Assembly: GCF_029894125.1 (NCBI RefSeq)
Contig: NZ_JARXYZ010000006.1
Coordinates: 1-64,000 of the forward strand
Source of the DNA: Kitasatospora sp. MAA19
GTDB taxonomy: Bacteria > Actinomycetota > Actinomycetes > Streptomycetales > Streptomycetaceae
Direction of reading: 5' to 3'
Length of the DNA stretch: 64,000 nucleotides
Under the pieces are notes generated by a model. That model did not search any database. It had not been told where the DNA came from and saw only the letters and a program-made list of their open reading frames with translations. This document shows positions 59,821 through 64,000 of the stretch, piece after piece (the first letter of the stretch is position 1; each line of letters starts with the position of its first letter). A program made the translations under genes and the position numbers.

Positions 59821-60605
59821 CTCGGTTCGCCTGCCCCGTCCGTCCGGCGCGCGGTGGGGTCGATCCCGCGCAGCATCATGCCCTGGCCGAGGGACCAGGT
59901 GTGCTCGTCCGTGGTGGGCCGGTCCTCGGGGTCGCGGAACTGTACCAGCCAGGTGGTGCGGGCCTGGTCGGAGGTGTTCAGCCCCGAGCCGTGCACGGTG
60001 AGGTAGTTGAAGAACAGGACGTCGCCGGCCCGGGCCGGGCACGGCCGGGCGTCCTGGAGGCGCCAGGTGTCGGGCGGCAGGTGCCAGCTGCCGTCCTCGA
60101 CGTGGGGCAGCGGGCCCTTGCGGTGGCTGCCGGGGACGGCCCGGATGCAGCCCTTCTCCTGCGGGGCGTCGTCGAAGTGGAAGACCGCGGCGGCGACGGT
60201 GTGCCGGGCGTGCGGGAAGAACGGGTGGTCCTGGTGCAGGGGGAAGGGCGAGCCGGTCTCCGGCGGCTTGATGAACATCTTCGTGTGGTGCAGCTGGACG
60301 TTGGGCCCGCCGAGGAGCGCGGCCGCGACGTCGGTGAACCTGGGGTCGACCAGCAGCCGGGCGAATGCCGCCGAGTGGAACTGGGTGTCGTGGGCGTGCT
60401 TGAGGGTGGTGCGTGCGGCGGACGCTCCCGTGACGGTGCGCGCGCTGGCCCAGGTCGGGTCGGCGTCGGAGGCGAGGCGGGCGGCGAGGGCGTGGCACTC
60501 CTCCCGCAGCGTCGCCGCCTCCTGTCCGCTGATCAGGTTCCGGACGAGGAGGAAGCCGTTCTCGTGGTAGGCGGCGAGGTCGTCGGGGCCGAGGGGCTCG
60601 TTCAT
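59817..60605 (-). CDS. Phytanoyl-CoA dioxygenase (PhyH) family protein (262 aa)
   Basis: ATG 60605. Non-heme Fe(II)/2-oxoglutarate fold: LHQDHPFFPH supplies the HxD pair, TVHGSGLN the distal His and TTWLVQFRD the 2OG-binding Arg region. The family hydroxylates small molecules and natural products; the substrate is unknown. First gene of a coupled two-gene operon with the AraC regulator, divergent from the Tat-exported amidohydrolase. Confidence 0.9.
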   Translation of the reverse strand: MNEPLGPDDLAAYHENGFLLVRNLISGQEAATLREECHALAARLASDADPTWASARTVTGASAARTTLKHAHDTQFHSAAFARLLVDPRFTDVAAALLGGPNVQLHHTKMFIKPPETGSPFPLHQDHPFFPHARHTVAAAVFHFDDAPQEKGCIRAVPGSHRKGPLPHVEDGSWHLPPDTWRLQDARPCPARAGDVLFFNYLTVHGSGLNTSDQARTTWLVQFRDPEDRPTTDEHTWSLGQGMMLRGIDPTARRTDGAGEPR

Positions 60606-60772
60606 GGCCTCGACCGTAGACGCGGGGACCGGGCCGGTCCGAGGGGCGATACGGACGGCCCGGTGGGTTTTCCGGACATCGGCCCGGCCGCGACTGCGGA
60701 CAGCCTGCGGCAGGAGGGGTGAATTCTCGGTGGTGGGTGGGGCGTTGATGCCTCGGCGTGCTGGAGGGGGTG

Positions 60773-60796
60773 TTGTTCTGTTCGAGCCCCGAACAA
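60773..60796. promoter_or_regulatory. Nested dyad between PhyH and amidohydrolase genes
   Basis: TTGTTC (60773-60778) and GAACAA (60791-60796) enclose GTTCG ... CGAAC. It lies in the 336-bp divergent interval and is a candidate AraC site; AraC proteins usually bind direct repeats, so this is tentative. The rest of the interval holds no gene. Confidence 0.4.
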
Positions 60797-60941
60797 TAAT
60801 GAGGACGGTTGGACCCGCCTGACCGCGGGGGCGCGCGGGTGCGCGGCGGCGGGCGGTTTCGGGGCTGCCGCCCGGCCGTGTGGCGGGCGGTGGCGATCGC
60901 ATCGGCGCAACGCGCTCTGGTCGTGGTGGAAGGGAGAGGGT

Positions 60942-63900
60942 GTGTCGTTCTCCAGGAGTGGGCACGCGCGGGGGGTCAGTCGGCGGGGGTTCATCGGGGC
61001 GGCGGCACTCGCGGGTGCCGGTGCCGCGCTCGGTCCCTTCCCGGCGGGCGCGGGCGCCGAGGGGGCGGGCGCCGCGGCCGGGCGCCGGTCGAGGACGGTG
61101 GCGTTCACGGAGGGCACCAACGCCGCCGTCGCCCTCTCTCCCGACGGCGGGCGGCTGGTCATCGAGGTCCAGGGCGTCCTGTGGGCGCTGGCGCGGGGCG
61201 GCGGCGCGGCGACCGCGCTGACCGTCCCCGGGCTGGAGCCGACGCGCCCGGCGTGGTCGCCGGACGGTTCGGCCCTCGCCTTCTGCGCGTACCAGGACGG
61301 GGGCTTCCACCTGTGGACGATGTCCCCGGACGGGACGAACCTGCGGCAGCTGACCTCGGGGCCGTGGGACGACCGGGGCGCGGCCTGGTCCCCGGACGGA
61401 TCGCACCTCGCCTTCGCCTCCGAGCGCGCGGGTGACGCGGTGTCCGGCGGCTCGTACGACGTGTGGACCGTGGAGGTCGCCACCGGCAGGCTGGCGCGTC
61501 TGACCGACCGGGCCGGGGTCGAGGACTACGACCCCTCCTGGCACCCGGACGGCGACCGGATCCTCTTCGTCCGCGCGGACGACGCCGGCGCTCGGACCAT
61601 CGCCTCCGTGCCGGCCTCGGGCGGGCCGGTGAGCGTCCAGCGCACGGTGGACAGCGGCAGCGTGGTCTGCCCCGTGGTGTCCCGGGACGGCCGGCTGGCG
61701 TACGTGTGGGTCGGCGACGCCTCCGCCGCCACCTCCTACACCGCGGCGAGCGCCTCGCTGGCCGTCGACGGCGAGGTGGTCTCCGGCGGCGAGGACGTCT
61801 CCCCGCTGCCGCCCTGCTGGACTCCCGACGGCGGGCTCGTCTACTTCGCCGACGGCCGGATCACCGACCGCTCCCCCGCGCTGGACACGGCCGGGCGGAT
61901 CCCGTTCACCGCCCGGACGGACGTGCCGAGCCGCCCCGAGTACCGGCGCAAGGTGCGCGACTTCGACTCCACCGACGACCGGGCCGTGCTCGGCGTCCAC
62001 CTGCCCGCGCTCTCCCCCGACGGGCGCTCCGTCGTCTTCTGCGCGCTCAACGCCCTGTGGCTGCTGCCGATCGGCGGTCAGCCCCGCAAGCTCCTCCAGG
62101 CGGACCCCTCCCACTACGTGCAGATGCCCTCGTGGAGCAGGGACGGCCGCAGCGTCCTGTACGTGTACGACGGCGGTGGCAGCGGCGGCGACGGCCTGGC
62201 CGCGGTCCACCGGCTGACGCTGGAGGGCGGCGCCGACACGGTGCTCGCCACGGGAGGCCGCTTCAACCCGGCGCTCTCCCCCGACGGCACCCGGCTGGCC
62301 TGCCAGGACGTCACCGGCAACCTCCTCCTCGTCGACCTCGCCACCGGGACGGAGACCCTGCTCGCCGCGCCACTGGGCGGCAACGGCCTTCCGGGACGGC
62401 CCAGTTGGTCCCCCGACGGCCGCTACCTCGCGCTGTGCGACCGCAACCGCCTCAACCAGCGCTTCCGCGAGGGCTACAACGTCATCCGCGTGATCGACAC
62501 CCGCGACAAGGGCTCCACGGCCTTCCTGCCGCTGCCGCACACCTCGGTCTCCGACCGCTGCGACAGCGGACCGGTCTGGTCGCCCGACGGCGCGTGGCTG
62601 GCGCTCGTCGTGGAATCCGCCCTCTGGGTCCTGCCGGTCGGGCCGGACGGCTCGCCCACGGGCCGGCCGCGCCGGCTCACCGACGAGGCGGCCGACCACC
62701 CCTCCTGGTCGGGCGACTCCACCCGGCTGCTCTACCTCTCCAACGGACGGCTGCGGCTGATCGGCCCGGACGGCACCGGCCTGCGCACCGTCGCCCTCCC
62801 CCTGCGCACGTCCCGCAGCCTGCCGCCCCGCTCCGACGTCACCCGCATCCACGCCGCCCGGCTCTGGGACGGCACCGGCGACGACGTCCGCGAGGACGTC
62901 GACATCGTCGTCTCCGGCAACCGCATCACCGCCGTCGAGCCGCACCGCCCGGGCGCGCGCCGCGCGGGAGAGCGGCTGATCGACGCCACCGGCTGCACCG
63001 TCCTGCCGGGCCTGTGGGACGCCCACACGCACCCGTACCAGAACACCTACGGCGGGCGCCAGACCCGCCTGAACCTGGCCTACGGGATCACCGGCACCGC
63101 GTCGCTGGGAGGCTTCGCCTACGAGCAGGCGCGCATCCGCGAGTCCGTCGACGCCGGGGTGATGGACGGGCCCCGGTTCCTCACCACCGGCGAACTGCTC
63201 GACGGCGCCCGCGTCGCGTACAGCATGGGCCGCGCCCACCGCACCCCCGAGGGCGTGCGGCGCAGCCTGGAGCGTGCCGTGGCGCTCGACTACGACTTCG
63301 TCAAGACATACGTGCGCGCGCCCGGCTGGATCATGGCACAGGCGGCCCGGACGGCGCACGAGCGCCTCGGCGTCCCGGCCGGCAGCCACCTGCTGACGCC
63401 CGGGGTCCAGCTGGGGCAGGACCTGACGACCCACCTGTCGGCCACCCAGCGGCAGGAGTACGGCCGGGTGCTCTCCCCCACCGGACACACCTACCAGGAC
63501 GTCCACGAGATCTACCGCGGCGGCGACTTCGCCGTCGTCATCACCCCCTTCTCCGCGTTCTACCTGCTCGGTGACGACCCGTCACTGGCCGAGGACGCCC
63601 GGGTCACCGCGCTGATGCCCCCGTGGGACGCCGTCGGCGTGCAGCGCCAGGCCCGGACGGCGGCCACGGCGCAGCAGCGGCGCGCCGTGCAGCTGGAGAT
63701 GGCGGTCTACCGCAGGATCCTGGACGACGGCGGGGCCCTGGCCATGGGCACGGACGCCCCGCTCACGCCGATCGGCCTCCAGGTGCACCTCGGGCTGCGC
63801 GCGCTGCACCGCTACGCCGGGCTGTCCACGGCCCAGGCGCTGCGCAGCGCGACGGTGGTGCCGGCCCGGCTGTTCGGGGTCGAGGACGACCTCGGCACGG

Positions 63901-64000
63901 TGGAGGCGGGCAAGCTGGCGGATCTGACGGTGGTCGAGGGCGATCCGTTCCGCGACTTCGCGGACCTGGCCCGCACGTCGTGGGTGATGCGCGACGGCTT
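60942..64000 (+). CDS. Tat-exported PD40-amidohydrolase, 3' end beyond the window
   Basis: GTG 60942 with AGGGAG upstream. The twin-arginine motif SRRGFIGAA lies at residues ~17-25. Residues ~50-630 are TolB/PD40-like beta-propeller repeats (WSPDGSALAFCAYQDGG, WSPDGSHLAFASERAG, WSPDGRYLALCDRNR). The amidohydrolase domain follows: DVDIVVSGNRITAVE, metal motif DAHTHPYQN (~690) and late Asp in MGTDAPLTPIGLQ (~935), ending in view at TVEAGKLADLTVVEGDPF. PD40-amidohydrolase fusions are known exported metal-dependent hydrolases of unclear substrate, sometimes prolidase- or imidazolonepropionase-like. Confidence 0.92.
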   Translation, partial: MSFSRSGHARGVSRRGFIGAAALAGAGAALGPFPAGAGAEGAGAAAGRRSRTVAFTEGTNAAVALSPDGGRLVIEVQGVLWALARGGGAATALTVPGLEPTRPAWSPDGSALAFCAYQDGGFHLWTMSPDGTNLRQLTSGPWDDRGAAWSPDGSHLAFASERAGDAVSGGSYDVWTVEVATGRLARLTDRAGVEDYDPSWHPDGDRILFVRADDAGARTIASVPASGGPVSVQRTVDSGSVVCPVVSRDGRLAYVWVGDASAATSYTAASASLAVDGEVVSGGEDVSPLPPCWTPDGGLVYFADGRITDRSPALDTAGRIPFTARTDVPSRPEYRRKVRDFDSTDDRAVLGVHLPALSPDGRSVVFCALNALWLLPIGGQPRKLLQADPSHYVQMPSWSRDGRSVLYVYDGGGSGGDGLAAVHRLTLEGGADTVLATGGRFNPALSPDGTRLACQDVTGNLLLVDLATGTETLLAAPLGGNGLPGRPSWSPDGRYLALCDRNRLNQRFREGYNVIRVIDTRDKGSTAFLPLPHTSVSDRCDSGPVWSPDGAWLALVVESALWVLPVGPDGSPTGRPRRLTDEAADHPSWSGDSTRLLYLSNGRLRLIGPDGTGLRTVALPLRTSRSLPPRSDVTRIHAARLWDGTGDDVREDVDIVVSGNRITAVEPHRPGARRAGERLIDATGCTVLPGLWDAHTHPYQNTYGGRQTRLNLAYGITGTASLGGFAYEQARIRESVDAGVMDGPRFLTTGELLDGARVAYSMGRAHRTPEGVRRSLERAVALDYDFVKTYVRAPGWIMAQAARTAHERLGVPAGSHLLTPGVQLGQDLTTHLSATQRQEYGRVLSPTGHTYQDVHEIYRGGDFAVVITPFSAFYLLGDDPSLAEDARVTALMPPWDAVGVQRQARTAATAQQRRAVQLEMAVYRRILDDGGALAMGTDAPLTPIGLQVHLGLRALHRYAGLSTAQALRSATVVPARLFGVEDDLGTVEAGKLADLTVVEGDPFRDFADLARTSWVMRDG

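Noticed and set aside
59817..63506. A 1229-codon minus-strand open frame opposite the amidohydrolase
   Set aside because: Beyond the PhyH gene it is the antisense shadow of a clear Tat-exported PD40-amidohydrolase; composition is Gly/Arg/Val-rich and no domain is recognisable.

Overview
The window is very GC-rich, and coding regions almost always end codons in G or C. Many genes start at GTG, and many appear leaderless or follow a GGAG-type ribosome binding site. The gene families (mycothiol-dependent enzyme, SigE-family sigma factor, paired clpP genes with popR, P450/ferredoxin cassette, SpoIIE-type phosphatase, Tat and Sec exported hydrolases and lectins) point to a streptomycete (Streptomyces or Kitasatospora). 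The many pseudogenes, transposase scraps, secreted proteins and single-gene regulators, with no ribosomal or central-metabolism genes, suggest a variable chromosome-arm region rather than the conserved core. No rRNA operon, CRISPR array or large biosynthetic cluster is visible.

Layout. 0-5 kb: small secreted peptides sharing a C-terminal VIGWD motif, two ISL3-type transposase scraps, a DUF5996 protein and an SDR oxidoreductase. 5-11.6 kb: small exported proteins, a lysozyme-like protein with a structured leader, a second SDR, then a scrambled block (SnoaL-like gene, internally deleted NmrA-like gene, remnants that may come from a plasmid or integrative element). 11.7-16.4 kb: a P450, and an alpha/beta hydrolase divergent from a TetR gene with two near-identical operators 52 bp apart. 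16.4-18.5 kb: a possible small RNA, a conserved protein of unknown function, and two RNA genes whose tRNA parts are in circularly permuted order. 18.6-26.8 kb: MarR/SnoaL pair, B-lectin, PP2C phosphatase, lysozyme-like protein, YrdC-type protein, Old Yellow Enzyme and an HSL-type hydrolase.

27-29 kb holds popR facing a clpP pair. One ClpP has lost the catalytic histidine, PopR ends in the alanine pair associated with ClpP degradation, and a conserved dyad upstream of clpP recurs at 19.7 kb. 29-36 kb encodes secreted proteins (DUF1906 plus beta-propeller, ricin-lectin plus CAP, ricin-lectin plus basic secretory protein) and a DUF4190-type membrane protein. 36-45 kb has a mycothiol-dependent enzyme, a truncated tnpB that keeps its right-end/omega-RNA hairpin, a sigma factor with its membrane partner, a GT-C glycosyltransferase, a MarR operon and a vWA protein preceded by four 11-bp repeats.

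45-64 kb has a 914-residue secreted beta-helix protein, a LysR regulator, a TPR-like protein, a PIG-L deacetylase, a translationally coupled ferredoxin / ferredoxin reductase / P450 operon, a carboxylesterase divergent from a double Lrp/AsnC regulator, a broken ABC-transporter gene, a coupled PhyH dioxygenase / AraC pair, and a Tat-exported PD40-amidohydrolase that runs off the right edge.

The strongest candidate for something undescribed is the pair of permuted tRNA-like genes at 18.2-18.4 kb. In both, T arm and acceptor 3' strand precede acceptor 5' strand and D arm, and both acceptor and anticodon stems re-form by base pairing.
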